Of a stretch of DNA of 64,000 nucleotides, positions 55,471 to 63,926 are shown one piece after another; the first letter of the stretch is position 1; each line of letters opens with the position of its first letter. The notes beneath the pieces were generated by a model. It ran no database searches. It was not told where the DNA came from and saw nothing but the letters and a program-made list of their open reading frames with translations. Source of the stretch: Alphaproteobacteria bacterium (GTDB lineage: Bacteria > Pseudomonadota > Alphaproteobacteria > SMXS01); contig WGNW01000073.1 in the NCBI GenBank assembly GCA_016124315.1, forward strand, positions 36,117 to 100,116, written 5' to 3'. A program made the translations under genes and the position numbers.

Positions 55471-55980
55471 CTACTGTGAGGGTGGAGACGCCGCCGCCGC
55501 ATCGAGGCTGGCGGGATCGACGCATTTGTTGTCGCCGTCGAATTGGCAGCGGTTGTTCTTGGTCGTCGTGCCCTTGCCCTTCAGTTTCCAGGTGACGCCG
55601 TCGCTCCGGTAGTAGAGCCTGGTGCCGTCCTTGCGGCAGCTCTTGGTCTCCGGAGAAGACACATTGGACACGTCGTAGGAAACCCAGATTTCACGCTTTT
55701 TCACGATCCCGGGCTTTTTCGACAGGTCGAAAGTCCTGCTCGTGCCGGCGGTGATATCGGTCCCCACATCCCCGAGGGCGGCGACCTTAGTCTCGTAGCC
55801 GTCGCTATCAAACTGCTTGACGTATATTCGGACGATGGAATAGGCGCCCTTGTTGTTGATCTGGAACTTGGCGACGGCGCAGCTGCGCGGCTGCGGGGCT
55901 GCGTGGACGGGGCCAGCGGCAATGGCCATGGCAAGCGCGCCGCCCGCCAGGAGACACTTCGTGAGGCTCGGAGATATCAT
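55471..55980 (-). CDS. Secreted protein of unknown function
   Basis: A 169-residue protein with signal peptide LLAGGALAMAIAAGPVHA. The mature part, APQPRSCAVAKFQINNKGAY then SIVRIYVKQFDSDGYETKV, is beta-rich with cysteines in RSCAV, KSCRK, NRCQF and NKCVD. It ends in an Ala/Ser/Pro tail. It resembles the other secreted proteins here in size and style but not clearly in sequence. AGGAAG precedes the ATG. It is the last of three secreted genes on the minus strand. Confidence 0.75.
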   Translation of the reverse strand: MISPSLTKCLLAGGALAMAIAAGPVHAAPQPRSCAVAKFQINNKGAYSIVRIYVKQFDSDGYETKVAALGDVGTDITAGTSRTFDLSKKPGIVKKREIWVSYDVSNVSSPETKSCRKDGTRLYYRSDGVTWKLKGKGTTTKNNRCQFDGDNKCVDPASLDAAAASPPSQ

Positions 55981-56024
55981 CGCGATGTACTTCCTGCACG
56001 GGCCGTTCGGCGGACAGGCGTTTC

Positions 56025-56525
56025 CTATTTGCCCGTCAGGCGGTTGGTGCGGAAGACCTTTTTGACCTTGAGGCTGCCGCAGTCGTTCTCCAGCTGTACC
56101 ACCAGCACGCTCATCGGCTTGGCCAGCGCGTCGTTCTCGACGACGTATTTCTCCAGATCCTCGGGCTTGACGAGGCCGTCCTTGTCGCCGCCGCAGCCCT
56201 TGGTCGTGACGTAGGTCACCTTGTAGGTGCAGCCGGCGTTGAAGTAGCCGGTGAAGCCGTGGCCCTTCCGGAGATTGGCCGTGTGGACCTGGCTGTCGCT
56301 CTTGCACTGGTTGTCGGTGCGCTGGTCGATCTTGACCTTCTCGACCACCGACCACGAGCGGTTCTCGATCGTCGCCTCGAGGCACTGGCGTGTCGGCTTG
56401 CATCCCTTGGAGTCGCAGGCGGGCTCGCAGAACTTCACGGTGCTGCCGTCGGCCAGCGCGGGACGCGGCGCCAGCAGCGGCGCGGCGATCAGGCCCAAGA
56501 GCAGGAAAGCTGGTGCATATTTCAT
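56025..56525 (-). CDS. Secreted cysteine-rich protein, C-x-Y-K family (copy 1)
   Basis: A 166-residue protein with signal peptide FLLLGLIAAPLLAPRPALA. The mature part starts DGSTVKFCEPACDSKGCKPT and holds about ten cysteines. The block NLRKGHGFTGYFNAGCTYKV followed by TTKGCGGDKDGLVKPEDLEK is shared with the next gene upstream. The family is unknown to me. The close neighbour and similar size point to duplication. Confidence 0.75.
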   Translation of the reverse strand: MKYAPAFLLLGLIAAPLLAPRPALADGSTVKFCEPACDSKGCKPTRQCLEATIENRSWSVVEKVKIDQRTDNQCKSDSQVHTANLRKGHGFTGYFNAGCTYKVTYVTTKGCGGDKDGLVKPEDLEKYVVENDALAKPMSVLVVQLENDCGSLKVKKVFRTNRLTGK

Positions 56526-56637
56526 GTCGACTCTCCGTTCAGCAGTTAATGCGTCATCCCTGCGGCCACTCGCACGGAAGCGGGGCGCCGATAGGCGCCT
56601 CCCGCCCGCCTTGCGCGACCGGACCGTCCCGAGGCGC

Positions 56638-57105
56638 TCAGTTGCCGTTATACGTTTCCAGGTCGGTATTGAGCGACCCGCAAGCGCCGTGGAGCATGGC
56701 CGCGGTCTTGTTCTTCTTGACGTCGTCGGCGTTGATCCGGATGTCCTTGTCACCCACGCAACCCTTCGAGGCGATGCTGAACCGCACCTTGTAGTTGCAC
56801 TTCCGGTTGAGCGACAGGTCGACGTGTTCGCCCTTCGACAGGTTGTTGCCGTTGCTGACCTCGGCCGCGGCGCAGCCGTTGGCCTCGAGCTGATGCACCG
56901 TCACCTTGCCGACGACGGGGGCGATGTCCTTCGGCACCTTGGTCTGGTTGGCGGCCTTGCCGGGCGCGCAATTGTTGGAACAGTTGGCGCCATTGGCGTC
57001 GCAGGTCTCCGAACAGAAGCTGATGGTGCCCGCGTGTGCGGCGGGGATCGCCGCAAACGGCGCGAGAGCGGTGAGCAGAACCAAGGCAGATTTCGTGATG
57101 TTCAT
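56638..57105 (-). CDS. Secreted cysteine-rich protein, C-x-Y-K family (copy 2)
   Basis: A 155-residue protein with signal peptide ALVLLTALAPFAAIPAAHA. It starts GTISFCSETCDANGANCSNN, and the core NLSKGEHVDLSLNRKCNYKV then IASKGCVGDKDIRINADDVK matches copy 1 in cysteine positions and the SKGC-GDKD motif. AAGGGG precedes the ATG. First gene of the minus-strand secreted set, reading away from the large divergent promoter. Confidence 0.75.
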   Translation of the reverse strand: MNITKSALVLLTALAPFAAIPAAHAGTISFCSETCDANGANCSNNCAPGKAANQTKVPKDIAPVVGKVTVHQLEANGCAAAEVSNGNNLSKGEHVDLSLNRKCNYKVRFSIASKGCVGDKDIRINADDVKKNKTAAMLHGACGSLNTDLETYNGN

Positions 57106-57476
57106 CGTGTGACCCCTTCTCCGTTGAGAGAATAACATTTCATGATCTCAGGCAATGAAGTCCATTACCATTTAGATAGTAAACCGCATTTATCCCGGTC
57201 GCGCAGTCCTCATGTGATGCATTGCCGCGTTTTCTGCGACGCGTCGTCGCCCTTCGGCTGGACCGAACCGCCATCCGGCGGGGGCCTCGAGGCGAGAACG
57301 GGCGCATCCGCTATTACTGGCAAAGTAATGGATTTTGCCCGGGCAAGGCCGTGTAATAATTCCGTCTTGCCGCGGCCCTAGCGTGAAAGACGCGCGAGGC
57401 GAGGTGGTTTCGCCACTGACCGCCCGGGAGCCCATGCGCTTCCGGCGTCAGGATCCAGAAGACGAGGTGACCCTAA
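57106..57476. promoter_or_regulatory. Divergent promoter region between two secreted-protein gene sets
   Basis: This 371-bp gap separates three secreted genes on the minus strand from three on the plus strand. It holds the exact palindrome at 57313-57329 and a related imperfect site, CCATTAC-N10-GTAAACC, at about 57162-57185. Both start TCCATTAC when read outward. AT content is locally raised at both. No gene seen. Confidence 0.5.
57313..57329. promoter_or_regulatory. ATTAC-N7-GTAAT palindrome (exact)
   Basis: ATTAC at 57313-57317, spacer TGGCAAA, GTAAT at 57325-57329. The same 5-7-5 element occurs exactly at 63794-63810 in another divergent promoter of secreted genes. It is a candidate operator of a dimeric regulator. 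Confidence 0.5.
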
Positions 57477-58310
57477 ATGCCTTCGGCCACAAGCATCATT
57501 TCGCCGCGCAGGCGGCTCCTGGTTCCCCTGCTCGCCGTGCTCGCCGCCGGCCAGTCGACGCCGCTGCTGGCGCAGTCGTCGCCGTGGACCGCCGTCCAGC
57601 GGTACCAGTGGGCGGACGATACGAAAGGGAGTTGGGAAGGCAGTTCGCAGAAGACCGGCAGCTACAAGACCAAGATCACGGTGTACAAGCTCGACGACAA
57701 CGGGAACACCAGCGCCGACTGGTACCGGGTCGACCTGACGATCCAGTCGACGATCGACCGGTACCGCAAGGGCGACAAGGAGTGCGGCTGGTGGACCGAC
57801 AAGATCGTCGGCGTCTTCAACCTCACCGGTCCCGGCGACATCGTCGACTACGGTCCGCAGTCCAGCGTCGGCAGCAGTTCGAGCTCGTTCGCTGTGGGCG
57901 CCGGCCTCGAGCTGAGCGGCCCCCGCCTGCAGGCCTCCTACAGCGTGAACCAGACCAAGCCGGACGCCGGCATCAAGGTGGAACGGGATACGGTGAAGAA
58001 CTCCATCGTCTGGATCGCCAGCCTCACGGGCTGCAAGAATCCGGGCGGCATTCCCTATTCGGGAGCGTCGAAGGTGGCCAAGGCGACCTTTGCCCTCAAC
58101 CCTTCAGTGGTCGTCCAGGTGCCCGAGGGCAAGCAGGTCCAGTTCTCCACCAAGCTCGACAAGACCCAGAGCAGTATCGAGCAGGCCAAGGTCAAGCTGA
58201 CGAACCTGAACGGGGAAGTCACCCGGTCGACCAAATACATGTTCAACTATGCGCTGAAGTGCGGCGGCACGACCTGCTTCAAGCAGACCGACAGCGTGAC
58301 CTCGCAGTGA
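57477..58310 (+). CDS. Secreted DWYR/CGWWTD family protein (paralogue 1)
   Basis: A 277-residue protein with a signal peptide (LLVPLLAVLAAGQSTPLLA). The mature part starts SSPWTAVQRYQWADDTKG. Family motifs: DWYRVDLTIQSTI at 81-93, CGWWTDK at 103-109, SGPRLQASYSVNQTKPDAGI near 155, and SGASKVAKATFALNPSVVVQ near 200, with a final cysteine pair. The same blocks occur in the next two genes. The GG-rich, alternating central strands recall beta-pore-forming proteins such as leukocidins, but this is a guess. GAGGTGA precedes the ATG. Confidence 0.78.
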   Translation: MPSATSIISPRRRLLVPLLAVLAAGQSTPLLAQSSPWTAVQRYQWADDTKGSWEGSSQKTGSYKTKITVYKLDDNGNTSADWYRVDLTIQSTIDRYRKGDKECGWWTDKIVGVFNLTGPGDIVDYGPQSSVGSSSSSFAVGAGLELSGPRLQASYSVNQTKPDAGIKVERDTVKNSIVWIASLTGCKNPGGIPYSGASKVAKATFALNPSVVVQVPEGKQVQFSTKLDKTQSSIEQAKVKLTNLNGEVTRSTKYMFNYALKCGGTTCFKQTDSVTSQ

Positions 58311-58332
58311 GAATGCGGAAGGAAGACGACCG

Positions 58333-59208
58333 ATGACCAAGAGCCCCCTGGATCGTGCCAGTCATTCCCCGAGATCGCGCCGCCGACTGGCGGGTCGGCT
58401 GCTCCGCTGGGTGCCCGCGGCGGCCGCCCTTGCCGCCGTCGCCCTGCTGGCAGCGCCGCTGGTCTTGCCAAGCGCCCGGGCACAAAGCACCACCCCCTGG
58501 ACGGCGTTCGAGAACTACCGGAAGACCGGAACCATCACCGGCCAGGGCAACTCCAAGGACAACGACGTCGCCACCTTCATGCACGTGGTCAACGTCTACA
58601 AGATCGACCCGGACAGCTACAAGGGCGGCGACTGGTACCGCATCGACATGATCATCGAGTCCGCCATCAAGAACGGCCGCTACGACAAGAAGCCGAACGC
58701 CTGCGGCTGGTACACCGACAACGTGAACGCGGGCTTCGACCTCCTCACGTCGCGCGGCAGGCTGGAGGAATGGGGTCCGCCGACCACCGTGGGCAAGAGC
58801 AGCGTGAGCTATTCCATCGGCGGCACCTTCACCACCGGCGGCCCGCGGCTGAACCTGGGCTATTCCATGACCCAGACGGTGCCGGACGCCGGCATCAAGG
58901 CCTATGAGGACGCACCGGGCAGCGCCGTGTCGTGGGTGGCGAACCTGAAGGGCTGCGACGATCCGGTCGGCTCGACCGCGTACTCGGGTGCCTCGGCCGT
59001 CGCGAAAGGCACCTTCACCCTGAACCCGACCATCGTCGTCAGCGTCCCGGAGGGCGCGGCGCTCAAGTTCACCACCTACACGAAGAAGCGGGATACCCGC
59101 ATCCACATCATGAAGAAGCGCGGCGGGGCATCCAACTACAACGTCAAGGCCAACTTCCGGATGACGTTCACGTGCAAGGACCTCAAGTGCTCCAGGTCTA
59201 ACAATTAG
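58333..59208 (+). CDS. Secreted DWYR/CGWWTD family protein (paralogue 2)
   Basis: A 291-residue paralogue with a longer signal region (twin-Arg-like RSRRRLAGRLL then AAALAAVALLAAPLVL). Motifs in order: DWYRIDMIIESAI at 100-112, CGWYTDN at 124-130, GGPRLNLGYSMTQTVPDAGI and SGASAVAKGTFTLNPTIVVS. CGWW is changed to CGWY here. It begins 22 bp after the first paralogue with GGAAGGAAG upstream, so the two are one operon. Function unknown. Confidence 0.78.
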   Translation: MTKSPLDRASHSPRSRRRLAGRLLRWVPAAAALAAVALLAAPLVLPSARAQSTTPWTAFENYRKTGTITGQGNSKDNDVATFMHVVNVYKIDPDSYKGGDWYRIDMIIESAIKNGRYDKKPNACGWYTDNVNAGFDLLTSRGRLEEWGPPTTVGKSSVSYSIGGTFTTGGPRLNLGYSMTQTVPDAGIKAYEDAPGSAVSWVANLKGCDDPVGSTAYSGASAVAKGTFTLNPTIVVSVPEGAALKFTTYTKKRDTRIHIMKKRGGASNYNVKANFRMTFTCKDLKCSRSNN

Positions 59209-59278
59209 ACGCCCGGTGATGTGCCGGATGTTCGGGAAGCGGATGGTATCTTGGGCCCGCGGACGAGGGATCCTCACA

Positions 59279-60193
59279 GTGTACGATAAGACCTTCTTTC
59301 CAAACTTCGCCGCGGCGCGGCTCGCCTCGCGCGGCGCGTTGCCGGCGATCCTCGCCGCCCTCCTCCTGTCGCCGCACGCCGCGACCGCGCAGTCCTCGGC
59401 CTACTGGAAGACCTTGAAGACCTTCCGCGCCGCCGGCGCCACCGAGGGCAGCTTCGAAGGCGACAAGCAGACCACCGGCAGCTATACGCACGTGGTTGCC
59501 GTCACCAAGGTGAACGACGAGAGCGATACAAGCTACGACTGGTACCGGATCGACCTGTCCATCGAAAGCGCCATCAGCAAGTACCGCAAGGGAGAGACGG
59601 TCTGCGGCTGGTGGACCGACAAGGTGACGGCCGGATTCACCCTCAAGACCAAGGACGGGATCATCCTGGACTACGCGCCCGAAACGTCCCAGGGAAGTGT
59701 CAGCAAGACCTACAACATCGCCGTCGAGATCGGCATGTCGGGCCCCAACGGCGCGGGCAACCCGTCGGGCCAGCTGGTCCAGGATCTCGGCTACAAGGTG
59801 ACCCAGGAAGCGCCCGACCTGGGGATCAAGGTGCAGCGGAACACCACGGCGGAGACCATCGCGTGGACCGCCGGCCTGAAAGGCTGCAAGAACACGGGAG
59901 AGGGCGCCCTCTCTTATACCGGTGCGTCCAAGATCGCCAAGTCCACCTTCGTGCTGAAGCCGAGCATCGTCGTGAGGGTGCCGCAGGGCAAGCAGCTCGT
60001 GTTCCAGACCAGCGCGTTCGGCATCGCCGACGGGTTCGTCCACGCCAAGCAGAAGCAGATCGTCAAGAACGGCCTGAAGGTTCCGAAGACCAGATCTTCG
60101 AAATACACCTTCGACACGACGATTACCTGCAGCGCGACCTCGTGCTCGTCATCCCCCGGCTTCGACTCGACCCCCAGCCCGAACTTCGACTGA
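59279..60193 (+). CDS. Secreted DWYR/CGWWTD family protein (paralogue 3)
   Basis: A 304-residue paralogue with signal segment LPAILAALLLSPHAATA. Motifs: DWYRIDLSIESAI, CGWWTDKVTAGFTLKTKDG, a longer central insert with GMSGPNGAGNPSGQLVQDL, and TGASKIAKSTFVLKPSIVVR. The C-terminal tail (SSSPGFDSTPSPNFD) is unique. The GTG at 59279 has GAGGGA at proper spacing and gives a normal signal peptide; a longer frame from 59216 is open but would put 21 residues ahead of it. Confidence 0.75.
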   Translation: MYDKTFFPNFAAARLASRGALPAILAALLLSPHAATAQSSAYWKTLKTFRAAGATEGSFEGDKQTTGSYTHVVAVTKVNDESDTSYDWYRIDLSIESAISKYRKGETVCGWWTDKVTAGFTLKTKDGIILDYAPETSQGSVSKTYNIAVEIGMSGPNGAGNPSGQLVQDLGYKVTQEAPDLGIKVQRNTTAETIAWTAGLKGCKNTGEGALSYTGASKIAKSTFVLKPSIVVRVPQGKQLVFQTSAFGIADGFVHAKQKQIVKNGLKVPKTRSSKYTFDTTITCSATSCSSSPGFDSTPSPNFD

Positions 60194-60249
60194 CGCGCGC
60201 GTCCCGCTCCCGGACCGGCGCCTCCGGACCGAGGGCGGCCCGCCCGCCG

Positions 60250-61122
60250 TCACGACACCAGCGAGGGCAGCAGCGCGGGGTGGATGTCGGCAGGGGTGGC
60301 GCCGGAGAGCAGTTTCGAGATCATGGCGGCCGCCTCGGCGTTCGCGGGGATGACCGAGCCCACCAGGAAATCGAGAAACGCCAGGCCGGGTTGCGACGGC
60401 GGCGCCGAAACGTTCAGGATGACGAACTCGACCGCAACCGATCCCATCCGGGTCTGCGCCCGCAGCCGCATGCCGATGGTTCCCATCGACTGGTCGTTCA
60501 GCGACTTCCAGCTGCTGGGAACCTCGAACAGCCGCTGGATGCAGTTCATGAGTCGCGCGCCCACGGCAGGATTGCGCAGCATCTCGCGGTTCACGATCTG
60601 GACGTAGGCGGTGGCAAGCACATCCCAGTCCTCGACGAATTGCCGCAGGCCTTGCGGGTGGAAGATCAGCGAGGGCCACGACAGCCGGCCGTCGTCGTAG
60701 ATCTCCTCGATACCGGCAACGCGGTTGAGCCACAGGGCGGTCGCGAGGTTCATCTTCTCCAGCCGGTGCCGCTCGTCGATGGTGTAGGCCGGATTGGGGA
60801 ACATGCCCTTCATCCAGGCTTCCTGGATCATGGCGAGCCCGGACTCGTCGAGCGGAGGCGACGCCAGTTCGTCCTGCAGACTGCCAGAAAAACCCAGCAG
60901 ATTCAGCAGCCTATTGCCATCACGGGCCGGAATGGCCAGCGCGTCGACCAGCCGCTCGACGGTGAGGCGGCTCGGCTTGGTGCGCCCGTTCTCGATGAAG
61001 CTGATATGGCGCTGGGAATGGCCGATCGCCTCCCCCAACGACTGCTGCGACAACCCCCTCATCAGACGCCACTGGGTGACGATCCGACTGAACTTTTTCG
61101 CGTCTTCGGAAGCTAACGGCAT
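60250..61122 (-). CDS. XRE family transcriptional regulator with MmyB-like ligand domain
   Basis: A 290-residue regulator. The N-terminal HTH (VTQWRLMRGLSQQSLGEAIG then SQRHISFIENGRTKPSR) is clearly XRE-type. The rest has LDESGLAMIQEAWMKGMFPN, RHRLEKMNLATALWLNRVAG and LFEVPSSWKSLNDQSMGTI, as in MmyB-like (MLTR ligand-binding) regulators. It is the only DNA-binding regulator among the secreted genes, so it is a candidate to bind the shared palindrome. The ATG at 61122 is preferred to GTG 61140. Confidence 0.85.
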   Translation of the reverse strand: MPLASEDAKKFSRIVTQWRLMRGLSQQSLGEAIGHSQRHISFIENGRTKPSRLTVERLVDALAIPARDGNRLLNLLGFSGSLQDELASPPLDESGLAMIQEAWMKGMFPNPAYTIDERHRLEKMNLATALWLNRVAGIEEIYDDGRLSWPSLIFHPQGLRQFVEDWDVLATAYVQIVNREMLRNPAVGARLMNCIQRLFEVPSSWKSLNDQSMGTIGMRLRAQTRMGSVAVEFVILNVSAPPSQPGLAFLDFLVGSVIPANAEAAAMISKLLSGATPADIHPALLPSLVS

Positions 61123-61349
61123 ATCAATCCGTGCATCCACGCCTCCTGGTTGCAGGCCTCGGTAGCGGCCCCGAAGCGGTATTCACGCGCCTGGCCAGCC
61201 CACGGTGGGGCGGCGCGCGATGCCTTATTACCCACCTGATCATACACATAATGACATGAAGATTGTGAAACTCTATCGCTTCGCGCACCGGCGACTGCAC
61301 AAACGGCCTGAGCATGCCTGTCCGGGGCGGGGTGTCGGCTCGACCGGCG

Positions 61350-62924
61350 CTACTTCGGTTCGCGGTTGTCGGGGTGAGCCTTGTCGAAGGGAACGGCCAC
61401 CTTGCCGCTGGGCAGGTCCGGACGGATCAGCGGCGTTTCCATCTGCGGATTCCAGATTCGGGGCGTCAGATAGACCACCAGTTCGCGGCCGATTCTTCCC
61501 GAGGTTTCGTTCTGGGCCGCCAGATTGACGCCGGGAATGTTGCGCAGGCCCGGTATGCCCGCCTGCGACGTTGCCCGGCGGGAAAAGTTCAGCCCGCCGA
61601 TAACCACGGTCTGGCCGCTGGGCACGCTGACCGTCGTCGTCGCCTTGTTCCGTTCCTTCGTGACCAGCGAACCGGCCAGGGCCGGGGAGAACGTCGACGC
61701 CTCGACCGACAGGTCGAGCCGGATCATGCCGTCGGCCAGCACGACGGGCGTCACGTTCAGGATGACGCCGGCGGAGATGCCGTCGGTGGTGGTGACTGAC
61801 GCGCCCTCGACGCTCTTCTGCACGGCGACATACTGGTCCGTCACGATCTCGATGGACGCCGGCTGGTCGCTGCGGGTGGCGATATAGGGCCGCGACAGGA
61901 TCTCGGCGTTGTCCTCCGTGGCGAGCAGATCGACCATGAGGGTGAGCTGCGTGGCGCTCTTCAGCCCGTCAATCAGGGTAAAGCCGATATTGCCTTCGGT
62001 GCTGCCGGGAAGGATGTTGATGTTGCTGAAGTCCCCTTTCGAGCCTTCCGTCAGCTTCGCGCCGAGCTTTTTCGTCGCGATGGTGTCGAGATCCACCACC
62101 AGCATCTCGATGAAGACGTGCGGCACCTCCCGGTCGGCGCGCAGCAGGGCGGTCCGTGCTTCGGACACCGCCTGGCGCGTGCCCGACAGGTAGATGGCGT
62201 TGAGGTTCGGAAGGGCTCCGTAGGTCACGCCCTTGCCTTCGGGATAGAGGCCCTGAAGCAGCGCGAGGCCGTCCTTCGCCGTGACATATTTGAGGTCGAC
62301 TTCGGATTCGACGCTCCCGCCCTTGCCCTCGCCGGCATCATCGGACGCCGGCGTAGCGGCGGAAGCGGCAGAAGCGCCGTCGCCTGCGGCAGTGCCGTCG
62401 GAGACCGGCACGCCGTAGCGGAAGACGAGGATGTTGTTGCGCCAGACGACGGAGAGACCCTGCGGATTGAGCATCTCGTTGAGCGCGGCGGCCAGGTCGA
62501 GGTCGGTGAAGCGGGCGGTCACCGTCCCGGAGAGTCGGGTGCCGGACATGTTGTAGGAAACCTGGGTTTCCTTCAGCAGGCGTTCGACGACATCGGTCAG
62601 CAGGGCGTCCGTCAGGTCGGCGCTGACGAGGAAGCGCGTCTTGCCGCCCACGGTTTCCCGGGTCACGCTCAGCCGCTTGACCTCTTCGTTCTCCTTGACC
62701 TCCTCACGCTCCTTGACCGCCTTGGTTTCGGCGCGGAACGCCGCCACCAGCTCGTTGACGTCGCGCTCGTGCTGCTTGCTGGGAATCTGGGTGGCGCACC
62801 CCCCTGACAGTGTCGTCGCCAACACAAGGGCCGCTAGAATGGGAAAATGCCGCACTCTCCGGCGGCATTTTCCAACGAAATGGGTTTTCCCCCGGAAAGG
62901 ACTGGCACTCAGGCGAAATGGCAC
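61350..62924 (-). CDS. Secretin (GspD/PilQ/MshL superfamily), lipoprotein
   Basis: A 524-residue outer-membrane secretin. The signal ends in a lipobox TTLSGGC. An N0/STN-like domain (LTDALLTDVVERLLKETQVS) and N-domain with LKYVTAKDGLALLQGLYPEG precede the secretin core, which has VPHVFIEMLVVDLDTIATKK, ILSRPYIATRSDQPASIEIV, VVLADGMIRLDL and the final SGQTVVIGGLNFSRRAT with GIPGLRNIPGVNLAAQNETS. An odd charged repeat (REEVKENEEVKR) follows the lipobox. No other secretion or pilus gene is in view. Start uncertain: GTG 62924 or a GTG further in. Confidence 0.85.
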   Translation of the reverse strand: MPFRLSASPFRGKTHFVGKCRRRVRHFPILAALVLATTLSGGCATQIPSKQHERDVNELVAAFRAETKAVKEREEVKENEEVKRLSVTRETVGGKTRFLVSADLTDALLTDVVERLLKETQVSYNMSGTRLSGTVTARFTDLDLAAALNEMLNPQGLSVVWRNNILVFRYGVPVSDGTAAGDGASAASAATPASDDAGEGKGGSVESEVDLKYVTAKDGLALLQGLYPEGKGVTYGALPNLNAIYLSGTRQAVSEARTALLRADREVPHVFIEMLVVDLDTIATKKLGAKLTEGSKGDFSNINILPGSTEGNIGFTLIDGLKSATQLTLMVDLLATEDNAEILSRPYIATRSDQPASIEIVTDQYVAVQKSVEGASVTTTDGISAGVILNVTPVVLADGMIRLDLSVEASTFSPALAGSLVTKERNKATTTVSVPSGQTVVIGGLNFSRRATSQAGIPGLRNIPGVNLAAQNETSGRIGRELVVYLTPRIWNPQMETPLIRPDLPSGKVAVPFDKAHPDNREPK

Positions 62925-63025
62925 GCCTTACGACTCCCCCTAGTAAATACAGGCCGCCCCGGAAGCCTAGCACGTCAGCGATCGAAATCCCTTCAAGATT
63001 CCCCCGGTATGCCGGCTCGTCGCCG

Positions 63026-63685
63026 CTACATCTTGCCCTGGCGCCCGCACGCATGCCCGTCGGCGTCGACGGGATCTTTCGGCAGCGTGGTGTCGGTTCC
63101 CATGAGCTTGTTCAGGTCGGCCGTCTGCGCCTTCGCCTTGTCCGAATAGTAGGTCTTCATGTGCCATTCGTTCGACGTGGTCGTGCCGTCGGTCGAGGTC
63201 TCGATGACGCAGCCCGGCGTCAGCCAGAGATCCCGGTCCTTGCTCCTGCCCGCGACGATGTCGATCGACAGCTTGTAGGCGCAGGAGGCGGGGACGATGA
63301 AGGTGACGTATTCGCCCGCCTGAAGCCCCGTGGGTTCGTTCCTGAACGAGCGCTTGTAGTCCGCGCAGGCCTTGTTGTAGGTCGGGTCCTTCGTCTCCTG
63401 GTTGTTGCTGCCCCGCGCTTCCACCGCGACCGGCTTGACGTAATAGCCGCCCTTGTTGGCGTAGACAATCGCCCCGCACGGGTAGTTGACCATCACCGGG
63501 TTGCCAGACTGGTCGACATAAGGCTGCCCGGTCTTCTGATTGATGTAGGGCACCTTGGTCTTGCAGATGTCCGCCTCGGCGGTTCCCTTGTTGACGCCTT
63601 TCGCCATCGCCGGGTGCGGTTGCACCATAACGGCGAACAGCAGGGCCACCGCTCCCATGGTCAACGACAAGCCGATACCGCGCAT
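63026..63685 (-). CDS. Secreted cysteine-containing protein, C-x-Y-K type (copy 3)
   Basis: A 219-residue protein with signal segment TMGAVALLFAVMVQPHPAMA. The mature part has six cysteines and the block FIVPASCAYKLSIDIVAG then SKDRDLWLTPGC, which echoes the C-x-Y-K and S-K-x-x-D motifs of the genes at 56025 and 56638. Also PYINQKTGQPYVDQSGNPVM, a short internal repeat. Family unknown. GGGGAG precedes the ATG. Confidence 0.72.
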   Translation of the reverse strand: MRGIGLSLTMGAVALLFAVMVQPHPAMAKGVNKGTAEADICKTKVPYINQKTGQPYVDQSGNPVMVNYPCGAIVYANKGGYYVKPVAVEARGSNNQETKDPTYNKACADYKRSFRNEPTGLQAGEYVTFIVPASCAYKLSIDIVAGRSKDRDLWLTPGCVIETSTDGTTTSNEWHMKTYYSDKAKAQTADLNKLMGTDTTLPKDPVDADGHACGRQGKM

Positions 63686-63793
63686 ATTCAATACTCCCCA
63701 GCGTAAGCCCAAGAATCCAGATAACACGTTGAATAGAAACGGTACGGGCGGAACGGTAAAAGTCAAGCGAGGACGGCCGCTCCATCAGCCGTC

Positions 63794-63810
63794 ATTACAT
63801 CCAAGGTAAT
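63794..63810. promoter_or_regulatory. ATTAC-N7-GTAAT palindrome (exact, second site)
   Basis: ATTAC at 63794-63798, spacer ATCCAAG, GTAAT at 63806-63810. It is the same element as at 57313, in the divergent promoter between the secreted gene at 63026 and the lipoprotein at 63927. Confidence 0.5.
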
Positions 63811-63926
63811 TGAGAACGAGCGGCCTACACTCCATGGTCAACTGGGCTTCCCGCGCGCCGGTCTTCTCCGATCGGGGAATGGCGCGCCGGGCGGGCCGGC
63901 TTTGAGTTGAGAGGCATGGAGAGAAA

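Noticed and set aside
55205..55612. 135-residue plus-strand frame antisense to the end of the secreted gene at 55471
   Set aside because: No ribosome binding site, atypical composition, and it overlaps a gene with a clear signal peptide on the other strand.
61205..61799. Small plus-strand frames between the XRE gene and the secretin
   Set aside because: They run antisense into the secretin and have no ribosome binding site or recognisable product.
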